Part shown: positions 45,080 through 54,698 of the stretch, in pieces | Position numbering within the stretch: the first letter of the stretch is position 1 | Layout: each line of letters opens with the position of its first letter | DNA from: UTCFX2 sp002050125 | GTDB taxonomy: Bacteria; Chloroflexota; Anaerolineae; Anaerolineales; UBA4823 | NCBI GenBank assembly: GCA_027494035.1 | Contig: JAOSJQ010000001.1 | Coordinates: 1,984,001 to 2,048,000, forward strand | Length of the DNA stretch: 64,000 nt | Direction: 5' to 3' | Position numbers and translations under genes: made by a program | Notes under the pieces: generated by a model | Databases searched by the model: none | Seen by the model: the letters and a program-made list of their open reading frames with translations, nothing else | What the model was told of the DNA's origin: nothing

Positions 45080-45870
45080 TCCTGCCTTTCGGATTGTTCA
45101 ACCTGCCAGGGCGCTAATTTCCTGCTGATCGATTGGATCGCCAGATTGATCCCGAAGCCCAACACGCCGATGACAATCAGGCTGGCGTACAGTTCTTCGA
45201 TACGCAAGGTTTGCCAGGAGAACCAGATAATGACGCCCAAGCCTTCTTTGGCAGCCAGGAGTTCGACGGCAATGGCGATGACCATTGCCATGTTAACCGC
45301 CAGCCTGACCCCGGTGAAAATCGAGGGCAGGCTGCCCGGAAAAACGACCCGGCTAAAGGTCTTCCAGGCGCTTGCGCCGTAATTCTCCGTGACTTCAAAA
45401 TACACCGGGTTGAGCTGGCGAACGCCGGACATGCAGTTGATCAGCATCGGAAAGAAAGCCGCTATGGCGATTGCCACGACCTTAGAGGCTTCGCCAATCC
45501 CAAAGATGATCATGATCAAGGGGAAAATGGCGATTTTGGGGATGGGATGCAGCGCGGCGATGAGCGGGTCCACGACGGTCCTCAAGCGCGGCGACCAGCC
45601 CATTCCAAGCCCCAGAACCAGCCCGCTCAATCCGCCGATCGAGAAACCGATCGCCAGCCTGGAAAGCGTTGCGCTCAGGTGCGGCAACAGTTTTCCGTTG
45701 ATAATCATTTGCAATAGCGTATTGAGGATTTTGGTGGGTGGCGGAAAGAACAGCGGCGACAGAAGCCCCGCCCTGGAAGCTGTTTCCCAGCCGATTAACC
45801 CTAACCCGACAATGAGGATGGGCAGCCAGGGCTCCAGGCGCAGCCACAGCCGCTCGCCCGTCATCCTCAT
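45076..45870 (-). CDS. ABC permease, NitT/TauT family
   Basis: The 264-residue protein has six predicted membrane helices and the BPD-type permease pattern with the EAA loop around FFPMLINCMSGVRQLNPVY and GASAWKTFSRVVFPGSLP. It belongs to the SsuC/TauC/ThiX group. The start is ATG 45870, which overlaps the ATPase stop by 4 bases; an ATG at 45927 would lie inside the ATPase gene. The substrate of the importer is unknown. Stop overlaps the start of the NRPS-like gene. Confidence 0.88.
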   Translation of the reverse strand: MRMTGERLWLRLEPWLPILIVGLGLIGWETASRAGLLSPLFFPPPTKILNTLLQMIINGKLLPHLSATLSRLAIGFSIGGLSGLVLGLGMGWSPRLRTVVDPLIAALHPIPKIAIFPLIMIIFGIGEASKVVAIAIAAFFPMLINCMSGVRQLNPVYFEVTENYGASAWKTFSRVVFPGSLPSIFTGVRLAVNMAMVIAIAVELLAAKEGLGVIIWFSWQTLRIEELYASLIVIGVLGFGINLAIQSISRKLAPWQVEQSERQE

Positions 45871-46642
45871 GAAAGAATGCTCAGGTCTTTCCTGACTTCG
45901 TCTTCCAACATTTTCCAGATGTGCCATCTAATCTCCGCAACTTCTGGGTGATCCCGGTTAGCCAGGTGGCGCGGCCGTTCCAAAGGAATGTTGATCTCCT
46001 GGCGGATCCGCCCCGGGCGACCGGACATGACCAGCAGCCGGTCACCCAGAAGGATTGCTTCTTCAATGTCATGCGTGACGTAAATCACGGTTTTGCGATG
46101 GTCACGCCAAATGCGCAGCAGCTCTTCCTGCATGACCAGCCGAGTCTGAGAATCCAACGCCCCAAACGGCTCATCCATCAACAAGATGTGGGGGTTTGCC
46201 AGGAAAGCCCGCAAGATTGCCACACGCTGCCGCATACCTCCCGAAAGCTCGTGAGGAAGCTGTGCATAAAACCCGCCAAGCCAACTTTGACGATGAAGTC
46301 GCTAGCGAGCTCGCGGCGCTCCGCCAGGCTGATGCCCTGGGTTTCCAAACCGAACGCGACGTTATCCTGGACGGACATCCACGGAAAAAGCCCCTGCTCT
46401 TGAAAAACCATGGCGCTGCGCAGATGTCCGTTAGATTGTGGAATCGAGAAAACGATCTTCCCGCTGGTCGGCTCGATCAATCCGGCGATGATCTTCAGCA
46501 GGGTTGTTTTGCCACAGCCGCTGGGTCCCACAATACAGACGAATTCTTGCTCACGCACGGTGAAATCCACCGACTGCAGAGCCGTGACCTCCGCGCCGCG
46601 GGAAACGTAAGATTTACTGAGTTCGATACATTCAAAAACCAT
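45867..46642 (-). CDS. ABC ATPase, NitT/TauT family, frameshifted
   Basis: The repaired protein has 258 residues: Walker A VGPSGCGKTTLLK, Q-loop FQEQGLFPWM, signature LSGGMRQRVAILRAF, Walker B ILLMDEPFGALD and YVTHDIEEAI, all typical of SsuB/TauB-type importers. Reading breaks at an A4 run (46268-46271), where one added base gives GFYAQLPHELSGG. It overlaps the permease start and follows the substrate-binding protein gene by 30 bases. Confidence 0.88.
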
Positions 46643-46672
46643 TACCGGCTGCTTACATCAAATTATTTCAAA

Positions 46673-47755
46673 CTATTTCAGCGCCTCATTGGCGGCTGTC
46701 ACAAAGCTCAGATCGAGCAGGTCTTCGGGCGCGACTTCAGAGATCAGCAACCCCTTCGCAATTGCCCACTCCTGGAAACCGCTTATTCCGCTGGTTGCAA
46801 GGTCGATCATACCATCATCGCGCATGGACATCCAGCAGGACTGTTCGACTTCTTTTGGATCGATCTGGGTTGCTGCGGCAATGATTTCTATGTTGCGCGG
46901 CGTCTTGCCTTGATTGTACTGCCGCACACCTTTCAAGTAGGCAATCATGTATTTTCGCCCGATCTCGGGGTTCTTCTTCAATAGGTTAGGTCCATACATA
47001 TTGATTGAGAACTGGAAGTTGGGCATGAGCTTTTGCCACGGGTTCCAAATTTCGCCGTAACCGGCGTTGACAATTCGGATCGTCCAGGGGTCGGAAACCG
47101 CGGCGATATCAACAGATTTGTTCCCCATGCCGTCCAGACGGGCTGGTAAAGGGATGTTGAGAATTTCCACATCGCTGCTGGACAGACCGACGTCCTTAAG
47201 CAGAAGATCCAGGGCGTACTCAGCCGAGCTTGCCGGCGTCAGCGCCACTTTCATGCCCTTGATATTTCTCAGATCGTCCAGCGCGCCCGACTCCAGTATG
47301 TCTTTGCGGATCACAAAAGTCGAGGCGGCGCAGCCTGCTGGATCTAAATACCCTTTGTCCGAAACATACTTGATCTCACCGCCCTGTGCGACGGCGTTAA
47401 GCGTGCTGACATCGAAGAAGCCTGAGGCGACATCGATCTGTCTTTGCGCCAGCGCCGGCATGGCTTCAGAGGTGCGATCGATCCGCACGAATTCGACCTC
47501 CAAGCCTTGTTCGGCGAAATAACCTTCCTCTTTGGCGATGAAAATTGGCGCGTAGGAAAGAAACGGCAGGATGCTGACCGTCAGCTTGACCATTTCGGCG
47601 GGGGTCTCGGCAGCGGGCGCGGCGGCTTCGGTCGCGGCTGGTGCGGGAGGCGGCGCGCTTGTAACGGGTTGCGGCGTAGGATTAGGAGCACAGCCCGAAA
47701 TGATCAGAGCGAGCAACAGCAGATATAAAACGGATTGAAAAGCGTTTCTTTGCAT
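46673..47755 (-). CDS. ABC substrate-binding lipoprotein, NMT1/TauA-like
   Basis: This 360-residue protein has a lipoprotein signal (LLLALIISGC), a Pro/Ala-rich linker and a periplasmic-binding fold of the NMT1/SsuA group (SILPFLSYAPIFIAKEEGYF near 57, DVASGFFDVSTLN, KGMKVALTPASS). Group members bind nitrate, taurine, sulphonates, pyrimidine precursors or riboflavin; the ligand cannot be told from sequence. It is the first gene of the operon SBP-ATPase-permease-NRPS-like, after a 165-base gap in which no riboswitch is recognised. Confidence 0.88.
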   Translation of the reverse strand: MQRNAFQSVLYLLLLALIISGCAPNPTPQPVTSAPPPAPAATEAAAPAAETPAEMVKLTVSILPFLSYAPIFIAKEEGYFAEQGLEVEFVRIDRTSEAMPALAQRQIDVASGFFDVSTLNAVAQGGEIKYVSDKGYLDPAGCAASTFVIRKDILESGALDDLRNIKGMKVALTPASSAEYALDLLLKDVGLSSSDVEILNIPLPARLDGMGNKSVDIAAVSDPWTIRIVNAGYGEIWNPWQKLMPNFQFSINMYGPNLLKKNPEIGRKYMIAYLKGVRQYNQGKTPRNIEIIAAATQIDPKEVEQSCWMSMRDDGMIDLATSGISGFQEWAIAKGLLISEVAPEDLLDLSFVTAANEALK

Positions 47756-47920
47756 GGCAATCTCCTCACTCGATCACACAAGATATGGCTGCTCAAATCA
47801 TTTCTGGGCAGCCAGATGGGAAGGATTTTATCACAGGTCAAAAAGGAATCTGCGGGTTGGCTGCTCTAATAACCAACTTCTGCGATGATATTTCTCTTCT
47901 ATCGATTATCTTTGCAGAGA

Positions 47921-50162
47921 TCAGGGCGCGGCTGGTCTTAACACAGGCTGCGGTAGAGTTTTTGGCTGGATGTCTGGGAGTGGAAGCGGCGCGTAGGTTT
48001 CTCCAGTGCCCAGCGTCCCATAGGGGATCAGATAGAACTGGATCGAGTTGTCGCCACCCGGGTATTTTTGATACGCGAACAGCAAATAAGAACCATCCGG
48101 GCTCCAGGCAGGGTCGCGATAACAGCAGGTTCCATTCACTGGGTTGACCTTGACGCCCGGCTTTTTTAGATCCATGTTGTACACGTACAGGTTGCCAAAA
48201 CCTTCGTTGCGGATGTAGGTTGCCAGGGCAAACAGGTCGCGCCCGTCCCAGCTAAAATTGGGGATCATCGGGGCGGCGATGTATTCTTCGGGCGTGAAGC
48301 GCGGCGGCGGGAAGTTGTCCAATGCTCTGGGGTTTGGGGTGCATTCGTCGACCGGGATTACTTGAATGGTATCTGCGGAGCCAATACCCGAGGCAACCCC
48401 CATGATGACCATCGCCAGCAAATTGGAATCGCCGGACCAGCGCGGAAATTTCACAAAGTTGCGCAAATAGGGCGCGAAATCCTTGCATTGCGCCACCCGC
48501 GCCAGATCGTCGCGCACGCTGATCGAACGAATCGCGTTCAGATCGTTTGGCAGAATATAGAGCTGGTTGTCGATGCTGACGGCAACTTTCTCCCCGTCGG
48601 GCGAGATTTCAAAGGATTTGAAATATTCGGCAAAATTAAAGCAGGTGATAATTTCCTTTTGCCGGTCTTCCAGATGTACCGAATAAGCACATTTGCCGGA
48701 AATGTAATTGATCGCCTGCCCGTCTTGCGTCCATTGCAGGTTTGACTTTGTGGTGCCATCCTCGGTTAGTTGGACGCGCTCGCTGCCGTCCAGGTTCGCG
48801 ACCCAGATATCCTTGCCGTCGAGATACGCCACTTTGTCCGCACCGCCGATCACCGGCCCGGAGGGGGGCGCAGTTGGGTTCGGAGTTTCGGTAGGCGAAG
48901 GCTCGGTCGGCAAAGGGCTTGGCGCCGGTTGGGTAGGGGTTATCCCTGGAGCTTCCGCCACAACCGGCTCGGTTTCTACGACCGGCGGCGGCGTTTCGGT
49001 AGGGGGCGCGGTTTCGGTGGGAAGCACGGTGGGGGATGCGCCCGCCAGGAAAGCCAGCGGTCCGCGCCCTTTGCCTCCGGCAATCGCAACCGCAGCCCCC
49101 GACCAACAGCAGAACCCCAATCACAATGAGCGGAATCAGCCAGAGCAGCGCGTTCGAAGACTTGACTCGCCGGGTGGGCTGGGCGGCAGGCGCTCCGGCT
49201 GGCAGCGCACCCGCCGCTTCTGAAGCTGAGCCCATGATGGTCTTTCCGGGGGTCAGCATGGTCGTCATGTTATAGTCGGGGCGGGCAGAACGGCTGGGAA
49301 GCCCGGTCGGCTTGATCGTGGCTGGCAGCCCCTTGCCGATTTCAGCCTGAAGCACAGCTTCCAGATCGGCTGCCAGTTCCTCCGCGGTTGGGTAACGCTC
49401 TTCGGGTTGTTTTGCCATCGCCCGGGCAAGTACGGTTTGAAAGCCAGCCGGGAGGTCGCTTTTCTTATCCAAAATATCGGGCACGGGCTGCAGCACGTGC
49501 ATCATCATCACTTTGGCGGGCGTGTCCGATTGATAAGGCGTCTGCCCCGAAAGCATTTGAAAGATCAACACCCCGAAGGAGTAGATATCGCTTCGCCCAT
49601 CGATGGACTTCTCTCCCTGTACCTGCTCCGGGCTCATGTACGCCGGCGTTCCCAAAATTGACTCGCCGGTGATAGTCGCGCTGCCCTCCAGCACGATGCG
49701 GGCGATCCCAAAATCGGACAGATACGCGTTGCCGTATTGGTCGAACAGGATGTTTCCAGGCTTGAGGTCGCGGTGGATGATTTTGCGCGCATGCGCCGCA
49801 TCCAGCGCGGGAGCCAGGCGGGAGGCAATTTGCACGGTCTCGGTTGGAGAAAGCGCCCCATCCTCCAGGCGCTCGGTCAACGATCCGCCAGACATGTAGC
49901 GCATGACGATGTACGGCTGTCCCTCATCTTCGCCAAAGTCGTAGACCGGCACGATTGCCGGGTGTTCGAGCAGCGCGATGGTCTTGGCTTCGCGTTCGAA
50001 ACGCACGCGAAATTGAGGGTCGTGCAGAAACGCCATCGGCAGGACTTTAACGGCGATGTCGCGTTCGAAGCGCGGGTCATAGGCGTGGTAGACGGTCGCC
50101 ATTCCGCCTCGTGCAATCTCGGTTTTTATCTCATAGCGACCGATCAGTTTTGGGGTGCTCAT
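47921..50162 (-). CDS. Ser/Thr kinase with extracytoplasmic propeller, frameshifted
   Basis: The repaired protein has 746 residues. The N-terminal domain is a PknB-type kinase: EIARGGMATVYHAYD, catalytic IHRDLKPGNILFD, LSDFGIARI and GTPAYMSPEQ. It is followed by a linker, one membrane helix (LLWLIPLIVIGVLLLVGG), a Pro/Thr/Glu-rich stretch of about 60 residues and a C-terminal TolB/PD40-like beta-propeller region (YLDGKDIWVANLDG, SFEISPDGEKVAV, PAWSPDGSYLLFA). A C5 run (49096-49100) needs one base fewer. It probably senses an extracellular signal by the propeller. No phosphatase or substrate is encoded adjacent. Confidence 0.85.
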
Positions 50163-50276
50163 GAATTTTCCCGGTCAGGAATGTGGGTGAAATCAGAAAA
50201 ATTGTACCAAATTATACATGATTAACGCCGGCGGATCTGTCGCTGGGAAAGCGGCATCGCTCCGGAGCCTGACGAA

Positions 50277-50902
50277 TCAGCCGGTCCCGAACTGGCGGTC
50301 GCCGGCGTCGCCCAAACCGGGAAAGATGTATCCCCGCTTGTTCAGGTGTTCATCGATCGCGGCAAGGTGTATCGGCACTTCGGGGTGACGCGCGTGAACC
50401 AGGGCGATGCCTTCGGGCGCCCCGATAATCCCAACGAATTTGATCCGCGTGACCCCCAGCGTTTGAGCACATCAATGGTTGCGACCGCCGAGCCGCCGGT
50501 GGCGAGCATCGGATCGAGCACCAAACACACCGAGACCGTTGGTTCGATGGGCAGCTTATTGTAATATTCGACCGGCTTCAAGGTCCGCTCATCGCGGTAC
50601 AGACCAATGTGCCATACCTCGGCTGAGGGCATCAACTCCCAGACCCCTTCAACCATCCCCAACCCCGCCCGCAGGATCGGGATAAGCCCGATTTTATGCA
50701 GCAGCTCGGCGCCCTGCATGTCCGCCAGCGGGGTTTGAACTTGCCTGGGCTGGAGCAGTAAGTCGGCAGTGGCTTCATAGGCGAGCAGTGCCGCGATTTC
50801 GCGAACCAATTCGCGGAATTTCTTTGGGTCTGTGTGCTTATCTCTCAACTTCGTCAGTTTGTGAGCGACCAGAGGGTGCGTGGAGGGAAAGACGTTTTCC
50901 AT
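50277..50902 (-). CDS. upp: Uracil phosphoribosyltransferase, frameshifted
   Basis: This enzyme converts uracil and PRPP to UMP. It contains IPILRAGLGMVEGV, the PRPP-binding CLVLDPMLATGGSA and, in another frame, KFVGIIGAPEGIA and GYIFPGLGDAGDRQFGT. A C5 run at 50453-50457 lacks one base; the repaired gene has 208 codons, exactly the family's usual length. It is transcribed away from ruvB, with TATAAT (50935-50930) as likely -10 box. The pyrimidine phosphorylase at 53.4 kb completes a salvage theme. Confidence 0.93.
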
Positions 50903-50929
50903 TGACCTGCGCCTGAAAGGGATAGGTTT

Positions 50930-50955
50930 ATTATAGTCCTAAACAAGGTTATAAT
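50930..50955. promoter_or_regulatory. Divergent -10 boxes for upp and ruvB
   Basis: A perfect TATAAT on the minus strand (50935-50930) serves upp and another on the plus strand (50950-50955) serves ruvB. The plus-strand box is followed by seven bases and the ruvB ATG, a leaderless layout. The -35 boxes are weak. Confidence 0.55.
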
Positions 50956-50962
50956 CATCCAC

Positions 50963-51988
50963 ATGCCAGACAACCCACAACGGATCGTCAATCCACAACC
51001 GCAGATTGAGGACCGGTTTGACCAGGCATTGCGCCCCCAGCGCCTGGACGACTTGATCGGTCAGGCGCGGGTGAAAGAGAACCTGGCGATCTTGATCGCC
51101 GCTGCACAGCAGCGCGGCGAGCCGCTGGATCATGTCCTGTTTTATGGGCCTCCCGGGTTGGGAAAGACGACCCTGGCGCACATCCTGGCGAATGAAATGC
51201 AGGTGAATATCAAGATCACCTCTGGGCCAGCCATTGAACGCCCTGGGGACCTGGCGGCAATTCTCACCAATTTGCGTCAGGGGGATATCCTCTTTATCGA
51301 CGAAGTTCATCGGCTTGGGCGGGTGATCGAAGAAGTGCTCTATCCGGCGATGGAGGATTTCGCGCTGGATATTGTGATTGGCAAGGGCCCGTCAGCCCGT
51401 TCGATCCGCCTCAAGCTGCCGCATTTCAGCGTGATCGGCGCGACGACCCGTTTGGCATTGGTGACTGCGCCGCTGCGAGCGCGCTTTGGGGCAGTCTTCC
51501 GCCTGGACTATTACGATCTGGATGCGATGAACACCATTGTCGAGCGCGCCGCCCGGGTGTTGGGGATCGGCGCCGAAGCGGGCGGGGTGGACGAAATCGC
51601 GCAAAGAGGGCGCGGTACGCCGCGGGTCGCGCTGCGCCTGCTGCGGCGTGTGCGCGATTTTGCCGAGGTGCGCGCCAGCGGGGTGATCACGCGCGAGGTC
51701 GCCCGTCAGGCGCTCGACTTGCTGGACGTCGACCCGCTTGGGCTCGACGAGATCGACCGGCGCGTCCTGCGCACCGTGATTGAGAATTATCACGGCGGGC
51801 CGGTGGGTTTGAGCACGATCGCAGCTTCGGTGAGCGAAGAGCCCGACACAATCATGGACGTGATCGAGCCTTATCTGCTGCAACTCGGTTTTCTGGAGCG
51901 CACCTCGCAGGGACGCCAGGCTACCCAAAAGGCTTATGAGCACCTGGGGTTAGTTTACCCGGGCGATGGGCAGCAGCGGCTGCTATAG
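50963..51988 (+). CDS. ruvB: Holliday junction branch migration ATPase RuvB
   Basis: The 341-residue protein is a full RuvB, with Walker A YGPPGLGKTTLAHI, Walker B FIDEVHRL, sensor I IGATTRLALVT, the arginine-finger region LRARFG and the C-terminal winged helix (GFLERTSQGRQATQKAY). It drives migration of Holliday junctions with RuvA, which is not encoded here. Like recJ and the DinG-type gene, its -10 box sits 7 bases from the ATG, so it is probably leaderless. It is followed by DUF2905 and queA, a frequently seen neighbourhood. Confidence 0.97.
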   Translation: MPDNPQRIVNPQPQIEDRFDQALRPQRLDDLIGQARVKENLAILIAAAQQRGEPLDHVLFYGPPGLGKTTLAHILANEMQVNIKITSGPAIERPGDLAAILTNLRQGDILFIDEVHRLGRVIEEVLYPAMEDFALDIVIGKGPSARSIRLKLPHFSVIGATTRLALVTAPLRARFGAVFRLDYYDLDAMNTIVERAARVLGIGAEAGGVDEIAQRGRGTPRVALRLLRRVRDFAEVRASGVITREVARQALDLLDVDPLGLDEIDRRVLRTVIENYHGGPVGLSTIAASVSEEPDTIMDVIEPYLLQLGFLERTSQGRQATQKAYEHLGLVYPGDGQQRLL

Positions 51989-52001
51989 CGGGCAAACCGG
52001 C

Positions 52002-52229
52002 ATGGCGCCATTCGGTCGTTTTTTAATTCTCAGCGGGGCGGTCTTACTGTTGGCAGGCTTTTTGATCCTGGCGGCTTCCCGGCTGGGGATCCAATTCGGA
52101 CGGATCCCGGGCGACATCCGGATCGAACGCAGCAACCTGACCTGTGTCTTTGCGTTGGGGACTTCTATCGTGCTTTCGATTTTATTGACGATCATTGTAA
52201 ACGTGGCTGCGCGCTTCCTCAACAAATAA
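52002..52229 (+). CDS. DUF2905 small membrane protein
   Basis: The 75-residue protein has two membrane helices (about 5-22 and 47-69) joined by IQFGRIPGDIRIERSN, which is the DUF2905 signature. The function is unknown. Start ATG at 52002; the gene lies between ruvB and queA, a conserved position in many phyla, with 13 and 5 bases to its neighbours. Confidence 0.85.
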   Translation: MAPFGRFLILSGAVLLLAGFLILAASRLGIQFGRIPGDIRIERSNLTCVFALGTSIVLSILLTIIVNVAARFLNK

Positions 52230-52234
52230 CCTGG

Positions 52235-53257
52235 ATGCAAACCGCAGACTTTGATTACGATCTTCCGCCGGAATACATTGCCCAGACGCCGGTCGAGCCG
52301 CGCGACGCCGCGCGCCTGCTCGTGCTGGATCGGAAAACCGGGGGAATCCAGCACACCTACTTTAATCGTTTGGGCAATTTTCTAGCCCCTGGAGACCTCC
52401 TGGTGATTAATGAGACACGGGTGATCGCGGCGCGCCTGTATGCCCGCAAACAGCCCGGCGGCGGCAAAGTTGAGTTGCTGCTGCTGCGCCGCCTGGATGA
52501 AATCCGCTGGGAAGCCCTGGTCGGGGGAAAAGGGCTGCGACCGGGCGTGCGCCTGACGTTGAATGGGGGACCCGCGGCGGAGATCGTCACCGTGCTGGAG
52601 GGCCCAAAGCGGGTGGTGCGCTTTGCGGAACCGATCGAGCCCTTTTTGGAGTCGATCGGCAACGTGCCCCTGCCCCCTTACATTCACACCGCCTTGCGCG
52701 ATCCAGAACGCTACCAGACCGTGTTCGCCCGCCAGCCGGGCTCCGCCGCCGCGCCGACTGCAGGACTGCACTTCACCCCCCGGTTGATCGAGCAGCTCCA
52801 ATCCGCAGGGATCGAGTTTGCTCACATCACATTGCACGTAGGACTGGACACCTTTCTTCCGGTGAACGAGCTGACGCCGCAGGAGCACAAAATCCATACC
52901 GAATGGTGCGAGCTTCCGGCGCAAACGGCTGCGGCGGTCACACGCGCCAGGCGGGCTGGAAGGCGGGTGATTGCTGTGGGCACAACCAGCGTGCGCACGC
53001 TCGAGAGCGCCGCCCGGTACGGTTTCCAGGAGAACGTTCTACATGAATACGCGGGCTTCACGGATCTATTTATTCTGCCGGGCTACCAGTTCAGAATCGT
53101 GGATGCGCTGATCACCAATTTCCATTTGCCGCGCTCAACCCTGATTATGCTCGTAAGCGCCTTTGCCGGGAGAGAGCGCATCTTAGACACATACCGGCTT
53201 GCCATGCAGGAGGGCTATCGCTTCTATTCGTTTGGCGACGCGATGTTGATCCTGTAA
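52235..53257 (+). CDS. queA: QueA, tRNA epoxyqueuosine synthesis
   Basis: The 340-residue protein is S-adenosylmethionine:tRNA ribosyltransferase-isomerase, which builds epoxyqueuosine at the wobble base of four tRNAs. It shows DFDYDLPPEYIAQTP at the N-terminus, VINETRVIAARLYA, TAGLHFTPRLIEQL, HVGLDTFLPV and the C-terminal NFHLPRSTLIMLVSAF. Length is normal. It follows DUF2905 closely, so it is probably co-transcribed with ruvB. Other queuosine genes are absent from this window. Confidence 0.96.
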   Translation: MQTADFDYDLPPEYIAQTPVEPRDAARLLVLDRKTGGIQHTYFNRLGNFLAPGDLLVINETRVIAARLYARKQPGGGKVELLLLRRLDEIRWEALVGGKGLRPGVRLTLNGGPAAEIVTVLEGPKRVVRFAEPIEPFLESIGNVPLPPYIHTALRDPERYQTVFARQPGSAAAPTAGLHFTPRLIEQLQSAGIEFAHITLHVGLDTFLPVNELTPQEHKIHTEWCELPAQTAAAVTRARRAGRRVIAVGTTSVRTLESAARYGFQENVLHEYAGFTDLFILPGYQFRIVDALITNFHLPRSTLIMLVSAFAGRERILDTYRLAMQEGYRFYSFGDAMLIL

Positions 53258-53314
53258 GTTGATCTCTCTGCGTGCTGTTGCGCATTCGTCTCAAACCAGT
53301 GATTTCTGGAGGGT

Positions 53315-53320
53315 TATAAT
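53315..53320 (+). promoter_or_regulatory. Candidate -10 box of the pyrimidine phosphorylase gene
   Basis: A perfect TATAAT lies about 37 bp before the start codon at 53357, which has CTGGAGACC upstream. The -35 region is not clear. A small hairpin CCAG-N6-CTGG precedes it (about 53296-53309). Confidence 0.45.
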
Positions 53321-53356
53321 ATATTTTTTGGTCATTTTATAGAACTGGAGACCAAC

Positions 53357-54691
53357 ATGCGCGCAGTGGATGTCATTATCAAGAAGCGCAACCATCAAAC
53401 TCTGACCCGTGAGGAAATCGAGTTCTTTATCCGCGGGTACACGCAGGGAGAGATCCCTGATTATCAAGCTTCAGCCTGGGCGATGGCGGTCGTTTTGAAT
53501 GGGATGGACATTCAGGAGACCAGCCATCTGACGATGGCAATGGCTTTTTCCGGCGAAACGATCGACCTCTCGGGCGTCGTTCCAATTGCGGTGGATAAAC
53601 ACTCAACCGGCGGCGTGGGCGATAAGACGACCCTGGTGGTGGAACCGATCGTCGCAGCCTGCGGGCTGCCGGTTGCGAAAATGTCCGGGCGCGGTCTGGG
53701 GTTCACCGGCGGAACGCTGGATAAGATGGAGTCGATCCCGGGCTATCGGGTTGACCTGACCACTGAGGAATTCCTGAGCCAGTTGCGCCGCGTGGGGCTG
53801 GTTCTGTGCGGTCAAACCGCCGATCTTGCTCCGGCGGATCGAAAGCTCTATGCGCTGCGGGATGTCACCGGGACGGTTCGATCGACGCCCTTGATCGCTT
53901 CATCTATCATGTGTAAAAAAATTGCCGGCGGGGCGCAAAAAATCCTGTTAGACGTAAAAGTGGGTCTGGGCAGTTTTATGACCGACCTCGACAGCGCGCG
54001 CGAACTGGCTGAGACGATGGTCCGGATCGGGCAGGAAACCGGCCGCGAAACCGTCGCGGTGATCTCGGATATGAACCAGCCGCTGGGTCGGGCGGTCGGA
54101 AACGCGCTGGAAGTGATCGAAGGGGTCGAGACGCTGCGCGGCGGTGGTCCGCCAGATTTTCGCCAGCATTGCCTCGCAGTGGCGAGCCAGTTATTGATCC
54201 TGGGGAACCTTGCCCAAGACGAGTCGCAGGCGGAAAAGCTGGCGCTTCAGGCGCTGGATTCAGGGCGGGCGTTGGAGCGTTTTCGCCAGCTTGTCCAGGC
54301 TCAAGGCGGAGACGTATCCTATGTGGATGACCTCCAGAAGTTTCCCCGCGCCAGACTGCACGAGGTTCTCCGCGCCGCGCAGGGCGGATTTCTTAGCCGG
54401 TTGGACGCGCTCCAGATCGGACAAGCCTCTGTGCTGCTCGGCGCGGGGAGAGCGAAAATGGGCGATCCGGTTGATCACGCCGTGGGGATACTGGTGCATC
54501 ATAAAGTGGGGGATCGAGTGGAAGAGGGCGAACCGCTGGTGACGATTTATGCCAACCAGCCAGCGGCGCTGAACGAAGCGCGCTCGATGGTGCAGACGGC
54601 GCTTGAGATCGTACCGCAGGCGGTGGAGCCTTTACCGCTGTTTTATGATATTGTGCGCTGGAAAGACATTGCGGCAAAACAGCCAAACTGA
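53357..54691 (+). CDS. pdp: Pyrimidine-nucleoside (thymidine) phosphorylase
   Basis: The 444-residue protein cleaves pyrimidine nucleosides to base and (deoxy)ribose-1-phosphate. It has the phosphate-binding motif DKHSTGGVGDKTTLVV near residue 80, MSGRGLGFTGGTLDKME and the C-terminal domain (GDRVEEGEPLVTIYAN). Thymidine phosphorylase (DeoA) is close in sequence; the gene may act on uridine, deoxyuridine and thymidine. It is convergent with panE, with seven bases between stops. With upp it would allow uracil recovery from nucleosides. Confidence 0.93.
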   Translation: MRAVDVIIKKRNHQTLTREEIEFFIRGYTQGEIPDYQASAWAMAVVLNGMDIQETSHLTMAMAFSGETIDLSGVVPIAVDKHSTGGVGDKTTLVVEPIVAACGLPVAKMSGRGLGFTGGTLDKMESIPGYRVDLTTEEFLSQLRRVGLVLCGQTADLAPADRKLYALRDVTGTVRSTPLIASSIMCKKIAGGAQKILLDVKVGLGSFMTDLDSARELAETMVRIGQETGRETVAVISDMNQPLGRAVGNALEVIEGVETLRGGGPPDFRQHCLAVASQLLILGNLAQDESQAEKLALQALDSGRALERFRQLVQAQGGDVSYVDDLQKFPRARLHEVLRAAQGGFLSRLDALQIGQASVLLGAGRAKMGDPVDHAVGILVHHKVGDRVEEGEPLVTIYANQPAALNEARSMVQTALEIVPQAVEPLPLFYDIVRWKDIAAKQPN

Positions 54692-54698
54692 ATGCAGG

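Noticed and set aside
47756..47920. A possible TPP or other riboswitch ahead of the NMT1-like binding-protein gene
   Set aside because: No conserved TPP core (CUGAGA and the second half) was seen; only short GGCTGC repeats are present.
53258..53356. A strong terminator after queA
   Set aside because: Only a 4-bp hairpin and a distant T run were found; not enough for a call.
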